DNA of 64,000 nucleotides, taken from the NCBI RefSeq assembly GCF_001039005.1, contig NZ_LDWR01000028.1:91879-155878 (forward strand). The letters run 5' to 3'. Numbering within the stretch: position 1 is the stretch's first letter; each line of letters starts with the position of its first letter. This document shows, piece by piece, positions 34,469-43,269 of this stretch. A model generated the notes under the pieces. It searched no databases. It saw nothing but the letters and a program-made list of their open reading frames with translations, and was not told the DNA's origin. A program made the position numbers and the translations under genes. This DNA is from Burkholderia cepacia. Lineage in GTDB: Bacteria > Pseudomonadota > Gammaproteobacteria > Burkholderiales > Burkholderiaceae.

Positions 34469-35485
34469 TCAGCGCGCGGCCTTCTGCACGAACTGCGGAT
34501 CGACGCCGGCCGAATAGTCGGACAGCACCGTCTGGATCGTGCCCTGCGATTTCAGGAACGTGGCCGTGGCCGCGAGCGACTTCGCGGCGCCCGATTGCGC
34601 ACCGCCGCCGAGCCACGTCGGCGACGCCTGCTCGGCCGCCGTCGGGAACGCGTAGAGCGCGAGACTGGCCGGCACGTCCTGCGCATTCGCGCCCGACACC
34701 TTCGCCACCGCCGCGACCTGCGGCGAGCCGACCTTCCACGCGGCCGCATGCGCACGGTAGTCGGCATCGGCGGCCGCGAGCACCTTCACGAAACGCGCGA
34801 CGAACTCGGGGTTCTCGCGCGCGAACTTGCGGCTCACGACGAAGCCGTCGAAGGTCGCCTTGCCACTTTCTTTCGCAACCTGGCCCGACGTCGTCAGCAC
34901 GGTGCCCGATTGCTTGACCTTCGCGAGCACGGGATCCCAGATATAGGTCGCGTCGATGTCGCCGCGCGCCCAGGCGGCCGCGACTTCCGGCGGACGCAGG
35001 TTGACGATCTTCACGTCGTTCGGATTGACGCCCGCGGCCTGCAGCGCGACGAGCGTATGGAAATGCGACGTCGACACGAACGGCACGCCGATCTTCTTGC
35101 CCTTCAACGCCGCGATGCTCGTGACGCCCGAGCCGTTGCGCGCGACGAGCGCCTCGGCGTCGTTGATGTTGTCGAGCACCCAGAACAGCGAGATGTCGAG
35201 CCCCTGCGACAGGCCGGCCGCGATCGGGCTCGAACCGGCTTCGCCGAGCTGCACGGAGCCCGACGCGAGCGCGCGGATCACGTCGGCGCCGCTGTCGAGC
35301 TTGCGGAACGTCACCTTGTAGCCGGTCGCCTTTTCGACTTCACCGCTCGCCTGCGCGTAGCGCCACGGCACGACCATGTCCTGGTACGCGATCACGACTT
35401 CGCGCGATTCGGCGTGTGCCGCGCCGAACGCGGCCAGGGCGGTCAGCGCGACGACGGCGCGGCGGATGAAGCTGAAACGGGACAT
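34469..35485 (-). CDS. tauA: Taurine ABC transporter substrate-binding protein
   Basis: 338 residues with a Sec signal peptide (about 1-25, ending AHA) and a SsuA/TauA-type periplasmic binding fold: REVVIAYQDMVVPWRYAQASG, KIGVPFVSTSHFHTLVAL and ATYIWDPVLAKVKQSG. It delivers taurine or a related sulfonate. No tauD dioxygenase is adjacent. A TATAGT at 35528-35533 is a weak -10 candidate; no regulator gene lies beside it. Confidence 0.92.
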   Translation of the reverse strand: MSRFSFIRRAVVALTALAAFGAAHAESREVVIAYQDMVVPWRYAQASGEVEKATGYKVTFRKLDSGADVIRALASGSVQLGEAGSSPIAAGLSQGLDISLFWVLDNINDAEALVARNGSGVTSIAALKGKKIGVPFVSTSHFHTLVALQAAGVNPNDVKIVNLRPPEVAAAWARGDIDATYIWDPVLAKVKQSGTVLTTSGQVAKESGKATFDGFVVSRKFARENPEFVARFVKVLAAADADYRAHAAAWKVGSPQVAAVAKVSGANAQDVPASLALYAFPTAAEQASPTWLGGGAQSGAAKSLAATATFLKSQGTIQTVLSDYSAGVDPQFVQKAAR

Positions 35486-35674
35486 GCGGCTCTCCTTCGG
35501 AATGCGGGCATTGCTGCGGGAGAGCCGACTATAGGAGCTTTGCGCGCGGCGGGAGCGAACTTATCCTGCGAAGCTATCGATGCTGTTTCAGCTTTGCTTT
35601 CCACGCTCGACCGGATCGCGCGTCCGGTCGGGTGGCGGTTGCGGTGCGAGGGCGCGGGTGGCCGCCGCCCCAAC

Positions 35675-35703
35675 AAAAAAGCCCGCATCGCTGCGGGCTT
35701 TTT
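35675..35703. terminator. Bidirectional terminator downstream of lipA
   Basis: GCCCGCA-TCGC-TGCGGGC flanked by a run of six A and a run of five T, so it can terminate in both directions. It lies 32 bases after the lipA stop codon. Confidence 0.93.
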
Positions 35704-35734
35704 CGACTGCGTGAATGCAGCGGGAACGCGACGC

Positions 35735-36727
35735 TCAGACCACGCCGGCCCCATGCGCCTGCAGATCGGCGTGATAGCTCGAACGCACCATCGCGCCGAC
35801 GGCCGCGTGCGTGAAGCCCATCTTGTACGCCTCTTCCTCGTACATCTTGAACGTATCCGGATGCACGTACGCACGCACCGGCAGGTGGTGCTCGGACGGC
35901 TGCAGGTACTGGCCGATCGTCAGCATGTCGACGTCGTGCGCGCGCAGGTCGCGCATCACCTGCAGGATTTCCTCTTCGGTCTCGCCGAGGCCGACCATCA
36001 GGCCCGACTTCGTCGCGACGTGCGGATGCAGCGCCTTGAAATCCTTCAGCAGCTTCAGCGAGTGCGCGTAGTCCGAACCCGGGCGCGCTTCCTTGTACAG
36101 GCGCGGCACCGTTTCGAGGTTGTGGTTCATCACGTCGGGCGGCGCGGCGTTCAGGATCGAGATCGCGCGGTCGAGACGGCCGCGGAAGTCCGGCGTCAGG
36201 ATCTCGATGCGCGTGTCCGGCGACTGCTCGCGCGTTTCGCGGATGCACTCGACAAAGTGGGCGGCACCGCCGTCGCGCAGGTCGTCGCGGTCGACGCTCG
36301 TGATCACCACGTACTTGAGCTTCAGCGCGGCGATCGTGCGCGCGAGGTTCTTCGGTTCATCGGTGTCGAGCGGATCGGGACGGCCGTGGCCGACGTCGCA
36401 GAACGGGCAGCGGCGCGTGCACTTGTCGCCCATGATCATGAACGTCGCGGTGCCCTTGCCGAAGCATTCGCCGATGTTCGGGCAGCTCGCTTCCTCGCAC
36501 ACGGTATGCAGGTTGTGCTCGCGCAGGATCGTCTTGATCTCGTTGAAACGCGAGCTGCCGGTGGCCGCCTTCACGCGGATCCACTCGGGCTTCTTCAGCT
36601 TCTCGATCGGAATGACCTTGATCGGGATGCGCGCCGTCTTCGCCTGCGCCTTCTGCTTGGCGGTCGGATCGTAGGCCGGGGTCGCGGCCGAATCGGCCGG
36701 TGCGGGAGAAGCGGTAACGTCAGTCAT
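35735..36727 (-). CDS. lipA: Lipoyl synthase (radical SAM)
   Basis: A 330-residue radical SAM enzyme that inserts two sulfurs into octanoyl groups on lipoyl domains. It has the auxiliary cluster motif CEEASCPNIGEC (three Cys at about 82-93) and the radical SAM motif CTRRCPFC. The N-terminal 30 residues are Ala/Thr-rich and variable. Its start overlaps the lipB stop by eight bases (ATGACTGA), so the pair is translationally coupled. Confidence 0.97.
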   Translation of the reverse strand: MTDVTASPAPADSAATPAYDPTAKQKAQAKTARIPIKVIPIEKLKKPEWIRVKAATGSSRFNEIKTILREHNLHTVCEEASCPNIGECFGKGTATFMIMGDKCTRRCPFCDVGHGRPDPLDTDEPKNLARTIAALKLKYVVITSVDRDDLRDGGAAHFVECIRETREQSPDTRIEILTPDFRGRLDRAISILNAAPPDVMNHNLETVPRLYKEARPGSDYAHSLKLLKDFKALHPHVATKSGLMVGLGETEEEILQVMRDLRAHDVDMLTIGQYLQPSEHHLPVRAYVHPDTFKMYEEEAYKMGFTHAAVGAMVRSSYHADLQAHGAGVV

Positions 36728-37466
36728 TCGATTGTTCCAGTGCCTGCGGCTTGTCGGCGGCCGCGGATGCGCCGTCGAGGTTGGCGATCAGACGGCGCAC
36801 CAGCGTGTGGGCGACGTCGTTCCAGTCGGCGGCAACCTCGAGGCTCGCCATGTCGACAGTTTCCAGTCCGGCATAGCCGCACGGGTTGATCGCAAGAAAC
36901 GGGCGCAGATCCATCTTCACGTTCAGGCTCAGCCCGTGATAGCTGCAGCCGTTGCGGATCTTCAGGCCGAGGGCCGCGATTTTCGCGCCTTCGTGCGCGC
37001 CGGATGCCACGTAGATCCCGGGCGCGCCCGCCTTGCGGACCGAAGCGAGATTATACGCCGCGAGGGTTTCGATCACGGCCTCCTCGATCTTCGTCACGAG
37101 CGTGCGCACCATCAGCTTGCGCCGGCGCAGGTCCAGCAGCAGGTAGACGACGATCTGGCCGGGGCCGTGGTAGGTGATTTGTCCGCCGCGGTCGACCTTC
37201 ACGAGCGGCACGCCGCTGTCGGCCACCAGCAGGTGGGCCGGGTCGCCGGCCTGGCCGAGCGTGTAGACGGGCGGATGCTCGACCACCCAGATCTCGTCGC
37301 CGGTGTCGGCCGTGCGCGTGTCGGTGAACGCGCGCATCGCGTCGAAGCTCGTTTCGTAGGGCTCGACGCCCCGCCAGCGCACGGTGACCGGGTGAACCGG
37401 CGATTCGGCGGGCGTTGCGGAAACGGCGACAGGCGTGGACACGATGGAAACCGGCGAAACGGACAT
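36720..37466 (-). CDS. lipB: Octanoyl-[acyl-carrier-protein]-protein N-octanoyltransferase
   Basis: About 248 residues; transfers octanoate from acyl-carrier protein to lipoyl domains, the step before LipA. Motifs: WVVEHPPVYTLGQAG, KVDRGGQITYHGPGQIVVYLL, and SCysxxHGLSLNV (CSYHGLSLNV). The catalytic Cys normally found in GIDCAG-type loops corresponds to the NPCGYAGLE segment, with the Lys in GAKIAALGLKIRNGC. ATG at 37466 is taken; the first 30 residues are low-complexity, so a start slightly further in is possible. Confidence 0.94.
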   Translation of the reverse strand: MSVSPVSIVSTPVAVSATPAESPVHPVTVRWRGVEPYETSFDAMRAFTDTRTADTGDEIWVVEHPPVYTLGQAGDPAHLLVADSGVPLVKVDRGGQITYHGPGQIVVYLLLDLRRRKLMVRTLVTKIEEAVIETLAAYNLASVRKAGAPGIYVASGAHEGAKIAALGLKIRNGCSYHGLSLNVKMDLRPFLAINPCGYAGLETVDMASLEVAADWNDVAHTLVRRLIANLDGASAAADKPQALEQSND

Positions 37467-37549
37467 GGGCGGTAGTTTACCGAAAACCCATGGGTCTCGC
37501 CGGCCCTGGAAAGGGACGGATAACGGGTATCCGTCAGAGGAAATGCCGG

Positions 37550-37876
37550 TCAGACGGTACGCCATCCGTCATGGAACAGCGCGGTGACGCGTTCGCGCAG
37601 CCGTGCCAGCCCGCCGAGCGCGACCTCCCGGGTCGGCCGCGACACCGAGAACGCGACGCACGCGCCCTCCCGGCCTTCCGCGCTGAGCCACAGCCGCTCG
37701 CCGCGACGCAGCTTCAGCGTCTCGCCGTCGACCAGGAAGTAGTCGTCGACGTCGTTGCTGCGCGTGGCCCACACCGGCCCGCACTGGACCACCAGCCGCG
37801 TGCTGCGTTGCACCTTCATCGGCACGGTTTCGCCCGCGGGGATTTCGAACGTGATGCTTGAAGAAATTTCTTGCAT
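37550..37876 (-). CDS. DUF2917 domain protein
   Basis: 108 residues matching what I recall of DUF2917: a small cupin-like beta protein (ITFEIPAGETVPMKVQRSTRLVV; RGERLWLSAEGREG). Function unknown. The ATG at 37876 follows GGCGGAG at good spacing; the TTG five codons upstream lacks one. Divergent from a LysR gene, so probably its target. Confidence 0.8.
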   Translation of the reverse strand: MQEISSSITFEIPAGETVPMKVQRSTRLVVQCGPVWATRSNDVDDYFLVDGETLKLRRGERLWLSAEGREGACVAFSVSRPTREVALGGLARLRERVTALFHDGWRTV

Positions 37877-37946
37877 GATCGACTCCGCCAATAAATGCTT
37901 CGATGGCTACAATCGTAGTCACTTCAAGGCGTCCGACCAAACGACC

Positions 37947-37973
37947 AATTTTCACGTCGATGTGAGGAAAATT
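37947..37973. promoter_or_regulatory. Candidate LysR operator before the GcvA-type regulator
   Basis: AATTTTC, 13 bases, GAAAATT: a 7-bp inverted repeat in the AT-rich end of the divergent DUF2917/LysR space, ending five bases before the LysR start codon. TACAAT at 37908-37913 on the plus strand is a possible -10. Confidence 0.5.
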
Positions 37974-37978
37974 AGCAA

Positions 37979-38944
37979 ATGGACCTCCGACAGCTACCTG
38001 CGCTGAATGCGATTCGCGCGTTCGAAGCCGCCGCCCGTCACGAGAATTTCTCGCGCGCCGCCGACGAACTGTTCGTCACGCACGGCGCGGTCAGTCACCA
38101 GGTGCGCGCGCTCGAGGAAGAGCTCGGCGTGCAGCTTTTCACGCGCAACGGCAAGCGGCTGTGCCTGACCGACGCCGGCATGCGCTACGCGCAGCAGGTG
38201 CGCGGCGCGCTGATGGTGATCGCCGACGCGACCCGCGACGTGCGCGCGAGCGACCGCGACCGGCGCCTTGTGGTGTCGATGTTGTCGTCGTTCGCCGCGC
38301 GCTTCATCACGCCGCGCATCGGCAGGTTCATCGAGCGGCATCCGGAAATCGACGTCGAGCTGCAATCGACCAACTCGCTCACCGATTTCGCGCGCGACGA
38401 CGTCGATCTCGCGATCCGCTTCGGCTTCGGTACCTATCCGGGGCTGCATGTCGAGCCGTTGTTCGAGGAAGTGTTCTTTCCGGCGTGCGCACCGACGCTG
38501 AACGGCGGCAAGCTGCCGCAGACGCCCGCCGATCTCGTGCACTACAACCTGCTGCGCTCGGACGACGAGCTGTGGCGGCCATGGTTCGACGCGGCCGGGC
38601 TCGATACGCTGACCGAGCCGAAGCGGGGGATTCTGTACCAGGATTCGTCGAACCTGCTGCTGGCCGCGATCGACGGCCAGGGCATCGCGCTCGTGCGCCG
38701 CTCGCTCGCGGTGCACGACCTGCTGGACGGGCGCATCGTGCGCCTGTTCGACATCGACGGGCCGAGCCCGTGGCACTATTTTTTCGTATGTCCGCCGCCG
38801 CTGCTGAACACGCCGCGCGTGCAGGCGTTCAGGACCTGGCTGCTCGAGGAAGTCGCCGAATACAAGCGGTTGTGCGACGAGCTGGACGCGCGGCGCGCGG
38901 CGGGGAAGACCCCCGCCGAGTACGCGCAGGAAGGAGGAGCTTAG
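37979..38944 (+). CDS. LysR-family regulator, GcvA-like
   Basis: 321 residues. N-terminal helix-turn-helix (LPALNAIRAFEAAARHENFSRAADELFVTHGAVSHQVRALEE at about 5-46), whose LNALRAFEAAAR-type start and THGAVSHQV recognition helix are typical of the GcvA/AmpR subgroup, then an effector domain. It probably regulates the divergent DUF2917 gene or a distant pathway. Its stop codon overlaps the stop of ybeD on the other strand. Confidence 0.9.
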   Translation: MDLRQLPALNAIRAFEAAARHENFSRAADELFVTHGAVSHQVRALEEELGVQLFTRNGKRLCLTDAGMRYAQQVRGALMVIADATRDVRASDRDRRLVVSMLSSFAARFITPRIGRFIERHPEIDVELQSTNSLTDFARDDVDLAIRFGFGTYPGLHVEPLFEEVFFPACAPTLNGGKLPQTPADLVHYNLLRSDDELWRPWFDAAGLDTLTEPKRGILYQDSSNLLLAAIDGQGIALVRRSLAVHDLLDGRIVRLFDIDGPSPWHYFFVCPPPLLNTPRVQAFRTWLLEEVAEYKRLCDELDARRAAGKTPAEYAQEGGA

Positions 38945-39249
38945 AGTACGACCTTGACCATCGGATGGCCGGTCAGTGCGCGGTAGATGTTGTCGAGCTG
39001 TTCCTGGCTCGTCGCGCGCACGGTGATCGTGAGGCCCGTGTAATTGCCGCCGCTCGACGCGCGCTCCTCGATCTTCTCGACATCGATCTCGTTGTCGTGC
39101 ACGGCGACGACCTTGAAGATCGTGTCCCTGAACTCGGGGTGCGCCTTGCCCATGATCTTGATCGGGAAATCGCACGGAAACTCCAGCAGCGACTCCTTCC
39201 GGGTCTCGATCGCGCCGGTGACCTCGACGGTTTTGGTCGGTTCGCTCAT
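38941..39249 (-). CDS. ybeD: DUF493 family protein YbeD
   Basis: 102 residues with an ACT-like ferredoxin fold (FPCDFPIKIMGKAHPEF; GNYTGLTITVRATSQEQLDNIYRAL). Function unsettled; the gene typically lies between a D-Ala-D-Ala carboxypeptidase and lipB, as here. Two consecutive ATG codons (39252, 39249) follow GGAGAAA; the second overlaps the stop of the aminotransferase gene. Its own stop overlaps that of the convergent LysR gene. Confidence 0.92.
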   Translation of the reverse strand: MSEPTKTVEVTGAIETRKESLLEFPCDFPIKIMGKAHPEFRDTIFKVVAVHDNEIDVEKIEERASSGGNYTGLTITVRATSQEQLDNIYRALTGHPMVKVVL

Positions 39250-40175
39250 CATTTTCTCCGGGTTAGGTCAAACTGTTCAAACTCGCGTGCCTTCGCACGC
39301 TGGTACGCGTCGTACAACGCCGCGAACACGGGGCCCGGCTTGCCGCCCTGCACGGGCAGATCGTCGAGCGACGTGACGGGCAGCACTTCCTTCGTGGCCG
39401 ACGTGATCATGATCTCGTCCGCGGCACGCAGCTCGACCTCGCTGATCTCGCGTGCGACGAACCGGATGCCGCATTCGTCGGCCAGTTGCTCGACCAGCGC
39501 ATAACGGATCCCTTCGAGGATCTTGTTGCTGCGCGGCGGCGCGAGCAGCTCGCCGTTCTTCACGATCCACACATTCGACGACGAGCCTTCGGTCAGGTAG
39601 CCGTCGCGCAACTGCAGCGTCTCGAACGCGTCGCGTTCGGCCGCGTGTTGCGCCATCAGCACGTTGCCGAGCAGCGAGATCGACTTGATGTCGCAATGCA
39701 GCCAGCGGCGATCCTCGGCCGTCACGCAGCGCACGCCCTTCGCGCGCTCCTCTTCCGGCGGCAGACGCAGCGGGCTCGTCATCGCGAACACCGTCGGCAC
39801 CGTGTTCGCCGGGAACGCGTGGCCGCGCTTCGCGACGCCGCGCGTCACCTGCAGGTAGACAAGCGCGTTGCCGTCGCCGAGGCCTTCGGCATTCGCCGCG
39901 ACGACGCGCTCGATCAGCGCGCGCCAGCCGGCCGCGTCGTGCGGGTTCTCGATGCCGATCTTCTTCAGGCTGCGCGCGAGCCGCTCCAGATGCTGCTCGA
40001 TCCGGAACGGCACGTGCGCGCCGTCGTGCGCATAAACGGGGACGACTTCATACACGCCGTCGCCGAAGATGAACCCGCGGTCGAGCACCGGGACTCGGGC
40101 TTCCGACAGCGGCACCAGTTCCTCCTGCGACGAGACGCTGAGGTAGACGATCGGTTCGAATTCGGCTTGGCTCAT
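39249..40175 (-). CDS. dat: D-amino-acid aminotransferase (class IV PLP enzyme)
   Basis: A 308-residue fold-type IV aminotransferase. Segments: VLDRGFIFGDGVYEVVPVY (start of the domain), CDIKSISLLGNVLMAQHA with the PLP-binding Lys, and YLTEGSSSNVWIVKNGEL. The EGSSSN and lack of branched-chain-enzyme motifs favour a D-alanine-type aminotransferase supplying or recycling D-amino acids, in keeping with the neighbouring dacC; branched-chain activity cannot be excluded. Downstream of dacC by 48 bases and overlapping ybeD. Confidence 0.87.
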   Translation of the reverse strand: MSQAEFEPIVYLSVSSQEELVPLSEARVPVLDRGFIFGDGVYEVVPVYAHDGAHVPFRIEQHLERLARSLKKIGIENPHDAAGWRALIERVVAANAEGLGDGNALVYLQVTRGVAKRGHAFPANTVPTVFAMTSPLRLPPEEERAKGVRCVTAEDRRWLHCDIKSISLLGNVLMAQHAAERDAFETLQLRDGYLTEGSSSNVWIVKNGELLAPPRSNKILEGIRYALVEQLADECGIRFVAREISEVELRAADEIMITSATKEVLPVTSLDDLPVQGGKPGPVFAALYDAYQRAKAREFEQFDLTRRK

Positions 40176-40223
40176 GGCTATGACAGATGGGGATGAAGTC
40201 GTGAAAACAAAGGCCCGTCGTGC

Positions 40224-41540
40224 TTACTTCTTCTTGCTGAACATCAGCAGGATCGAGTCCCAGATACGCCCGAAGATACCCGCTTCCGGCACCGCCTGCA
40301 GCGCAACGACCGGGAATTCGGACAGCGTCTTGCCGTCGGCGACGATCTTCACGGTGCCGACCTGCTGGCCTTCCGCGAGCGGCGCGATCAGCGGCGCATT
40401 GACGTCGACTTCCGTCTTGACCTTGTCGCCGAGGCCGCGCGGCACGGTCGCCCACTGGTCGCTCTTCACGCCGACCTGCACGGTGTTTTCCTTGCCCTTG
40501 TAGATGCGCGGCGTCGAGATCGCCTGGCCGCCCTTGAACAGGCGCACCGAATCGAACGCGCTGTAGCCGTAGTTCAGCATCTTCATGCTGTCCTGCGTGC
40601 GCTCGCCTTCCTTCTGCTCACCCATCATCACCGACACCAGGCGGCGCTGGCCGTCCACGCCCGGAATCGCGCGCTTGGCCGATGCGATCAGGCAGTAGCC
40701 GGCCGCTTGCGTATGGCCCGTCTTCAGGCCGTCGACCGTCGGGTCGAGCCACAGCAGACGGTTGCGGTTGCCCTGGCGGATGTTGTTGTACTTGAATTCC
40801 TTCTCCGAGAAGATGCTGTAGTACTGCGGAAAATCGCGGATCAGGTGGGCCGACAGGTTCGCGAGGTCGCCGGCCGTCGTGTAGTGGTTCGGGTCGGGCA
40901 TGCCGTTCACGTCGGCGAAATGCGTGCCCTTCATGCCGAGGCGCTTGACCTCGTCGTTCATCATGTTGACGAACTGCCCTTCGCTGCCGCCGACGAGTTC
41001 GGCCAGCGCGATCGCGGCGTCGTTGCCCGACTGGATGATCATCCCGTACACGAGGTCGTGCACCGACACCGGCTTGTTCGCCTCGATGAACATGCGCGAC
41101 TCGTCGCGGCCGACGCGGCGCACCGCGTCGCTCGGCGTGACGATCTGCTCCATCGAGATCTTCTTCTTGTCGAGCGCCTCGAACACGAGGTAGGCCGTCA
41201 TCAGCTTGGTCAGCGACGCGGGTTCGACACGCTCGTCCGCATTACCCGACGCGAGCACCGTGTTGCTCGTCGCGTCGACGAGCACCCACGAGCGCGCGTT
41301 CACGCCCGGCGGCGGCACCGCGCCCGGCATGTAGGTCGCGGGCGCGCCGGTGAACTGCTCGGCGGCGGCGGCCGGCGCCGCATGCGCGGCCTTGGCCTTG
41401 GCGGCCGGCTTCGCCTCGGCGACGACGATCGTCGACGCGAGCGCGACAGGCAGCATCACGCCGAGCGCGACGTTACGCGCGGCGGTGCCGAAGGCGATGG
41501 AGGAAGCGAGGGACTTGAGGCCTTGGGGAGACAGACGCAT
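40224..41540 (-). CDS. dacC: D-alanyl-D-alanine carboxypeptidase (PBP5/6 type)
   Basis: 438 residues, with a long signal region (cleavage probably around 41-45), an Ala/Lys-rich linker and an S11 peptidase domain. Active-site motifs: SLTK (Ser109, Lys112), SGN in IIQSGNDAA and KTG in DGLKTGHTQAAGYC. The C-terminal beta domain ends in the amphipathic anchor IWDSILLMFSKKK. It trims the terminal D-Ala of peptidoglycan stem peptides. The ATG at 41540 is the family start. A strong -10 lies at 41766. Confidence 0.94.
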   Translation of the reverse strand: MRLSPQGLKSLASSIAFGTAARNVALGVMLPVALASTIVVAEAKPAAKAKAAHAAPAAAAEQFTGAPATYMPGAVPPPGVNARSWVLVDATSNTVLASGNADERVEPASLTKLMTAYLVFEALDKKKISMEQIVTPSDAVRRVGRDESRMFIEANKPVSVHDLVYGMIIQSGNDAAIALAELVGGSEGQFVNMMNDEVKRLGMKGTHFADVNGMPDPNHYTTAGDLANLSAHLIRDFPQYYSIFSEKEFKYNNIRQGNRNRLLWLDPTVDGLKTGHTQAAGYCLIASAKRAIPGVDGQRRLVSVMMGEQKEGERTQDSMKMLNYGYSAFDSVRLFKGGQAISTPRIYKGKENTVQVGVKSDQWATVPRGLGDKVKTEVDVNAPLIAPLAEGQQVGTVKIVADGKTLSEFPVVALQAVPEAGIFGRIWDSILLMFSKKK

Positions 41541-42143
41541 GATCGATTCAGGCTGATGGCAGAAAGTGCGGTGCGAAACGCGCAGGGTTGAACGGCAAGG
41601 CGGCGGGCGTTTCGGGCACTCGCCCGACATCGTCGGGCGACGCGAAACGCGCCGGTTGGACTCGTGCGGACGCGTTCGGTTCGCGGCCGTCGCGAGCGGG
41701 CGGACAGGCGGCGAAACGAGCGCCGCATGGGCCCAGCCGGGCCGCGGGCGACGCGGAATGCGGCCATTATACGTGGCCGCGAAGGGCGTTTTCGCGAACC
41801 GGGTGTCGTGCCCGCTGCCAGGCGGTGCCGATGTGCCGGCGGATTCACGCTCGCGGCAACGCGCAAACCGCGGCGATGCGCGGCGGCATCGCGAGGAATT
41901 GCCACGCCGCCACGGGCGCGAAGGTGCAGCACATCGGTACGGATTGGCGTCGGACACGGCACGGTCGCCGGACGGCCGCATGCCGGCTTCGAGAGCATGG
42001 CGCGGGTGCGCCGCGGGTCATCACGCTCGAAGCCGCGCGAAAGGCGCGCGCAGGCGGTGTGCAAGTCGGGTTGCGCCGCACGCTGCGGCGCGATGTCGCG
42101 CGGGTGGAGCGCGCATCCCCGGGTGCCGGGGGCGGTCAGCCGG
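41541..42143. other. 603-base region without a supported gene
   Basis: Open frames on both strands here are Arg/Ala-rich and look like GC-rich noise. The only signal I can support is the TATAAT at 41766-41771. The rest may be the remains of a lost gene. Confidence 0.5.
41766..41771 (-). promoter_or_regulatory. Probable dacC promoter (-10 element)
   Basis: Perfect TATAAT on the minus strand followed by GGCCG, in the same form as the -10 at 1366 (TATAATGGC). It implies a dacC leader of about 220 bases. No -35 match. Confidence 0.45.
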
Positions 42144-42788
42144 TCAGCGCCACGCGTCGACGATGATGCGCTTCAACACGTGCAGCTTGCGATGGAGGAA
42201 ATGCTCGGCGCCGGGGATCACGACGACCGGCAGCTCCTGCGGCCGCGCCCAGTCGTACACCGATGCGATCGGCACCGTGTCGTCGGTTTCGCCGTGAATC
42301 ACGAGCGTGTTCTCGGGCACGTCGGCCACCTGCCAGCGGCTCGCGGCCGTGCCGACGAACACCATCCGCTCGATCGTCTCGCCCGCGTCGCGCAGCCGCT
42401 TCGCGACGTGCGACAGCACGAAGGTGCCGAACGAGAAACCCGCGAGCACGAGCGGCAGGTCCGCATACGCGGGCTGCGCGCGCATGTGCGCGAGCACCGC
42501 GAGCAGGTCGTCGGCTTCGCCGGTGCCGTTGTCGTGCACGCCTTCGGTCGCGCCGACGCCGCGGAAGTTCGACCGGTAGACGACGTAGTCGAGCTGGACC
42601 AGCGTGCGCGCCAGCGTTTGCGCGACCTTGTTGTCCATCGTGCCGCCGAACAGCGGATGCGGATGCGCGACGAGCGCGATGCCGCGCGGCGCGGCACCGC
42701 CTTCGCGCACGGCATCGGGCAGGTCGACCGCGATTTCGATCTGCCCGACCGGGCCCGCGATCAGCGACTTCTGCGTATGAACGTTCAT
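42144..42788 (-). CDS. Alpha/beta hydrolase
   Basis: 214 residues of a small alpha/beta hydrolase (CocE/YfhR-like subgroup): VAHPHPLFGGTMDNKVAQTLA, a nucleophile elbow GFSFG, and the catalytic Asp/His around HGETDDTVP and PGAEHFLHRKL. Substrate unknown. It follows the ferredoxin gene by 13 bases, so the two are co-transcribed. Confidence 0.88.
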   Translation of the reverse strand: MNVHTQKSLIAGPVGQIEIAVDLPDAVREGGAAPRGIALVAHPHPLFGGTMDNKVAQTLARTLVQLDYVVYRSNFRGVGATEGVHDNGTGEADDLLAVLAHMRAQPAYADLPLVLAGFSFGTFVLSHVAKRLRDAGETIERMVFVGTAASRWQVADVPENTLVIHGETDDTVPIASVYDWARPQELPVVVIPGAEHFLHRKLHVLKRIIVDAWR

Positions 42789-42801
42789 TCGGCCGACCCG
42801 C

Positions 42802-43119
42802 TCAGATCTTCAGACGGTCGACGACCTTGCCGTCGCGCAGGTGCGATTCGACGATCTCGTCGATGTCGGCCTGGTCGACGTACGTGTACCACGTGCCTTC
42901 CGGATACACGACCATCACGGGCCCTTCCTCGCAGCGGTCGAGGCAGCCGGCCTTGTTGATGCGAACCTTGCCGGGCCCCGCGAGGCCGAGTTCCTTCACG
43001 CGCTTTTTCGCGTATTCCTGCATGGTCTGTGCGTCGCATTGCGCGCAGCTCGGGCGCTCGGCGCCCGGGTCGCGCTGGTTCAGGCAGAAGAAGACGTGGT
43101 GCTGGTAGTAGGAATCCAT
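42802..43119 (-). CDS. Thioredoxin-like [2Fe-2S] ferredoxin
   Basis: 105 residues of the thioredoxin-fold ferredoxin family. Candidate cluster cysteines are Cys12, Cys25 (with Cys28 nearby), Cys59 and Cys63 (NKAGCLDRCEEGP). It ends with the usual DIDEIVESHLRDGKVVDRL. Redox partner unknown. The start MDSYYQHHVFFCLN at 43119 is typical; the longer frame is leader sequence. Confidence 0.91.
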   Translation of the reverse strand: MDSYYQHHVFFCLNQRDPGAERPSCAQCDAQTMQEYAKKRVKELGLAGPGKVRINKAGCLDRCEEGPVMVVYPEGTWYTYVDQADIDEIVESHLRDGKVVDRLKI

Positions 43120-43269
43120 GATGGTGGCGAGCGGCCCGGCGCGATGCCGTGCGGAAAGAGGAGCGATTGCCGTTGCACGGAGCAACGGATGATGGTCCGG
43201 ACGATTATAGCGACCGGCGCGCACCGCTGCCCGCGACGAAGCAGCGGCCGCCCCGCCCGAAGCGCCGCG

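Noticed and set aside
41588..42166. 192-codon plus-strand frame in the gap between dacC and the hydrolase gene
   Set aside because: Arg/Gly/Ala-rich with no domain, no ribosome-binding sequence, and it overlaps the dacC promoter and the 3' end of the hydrolase gene.
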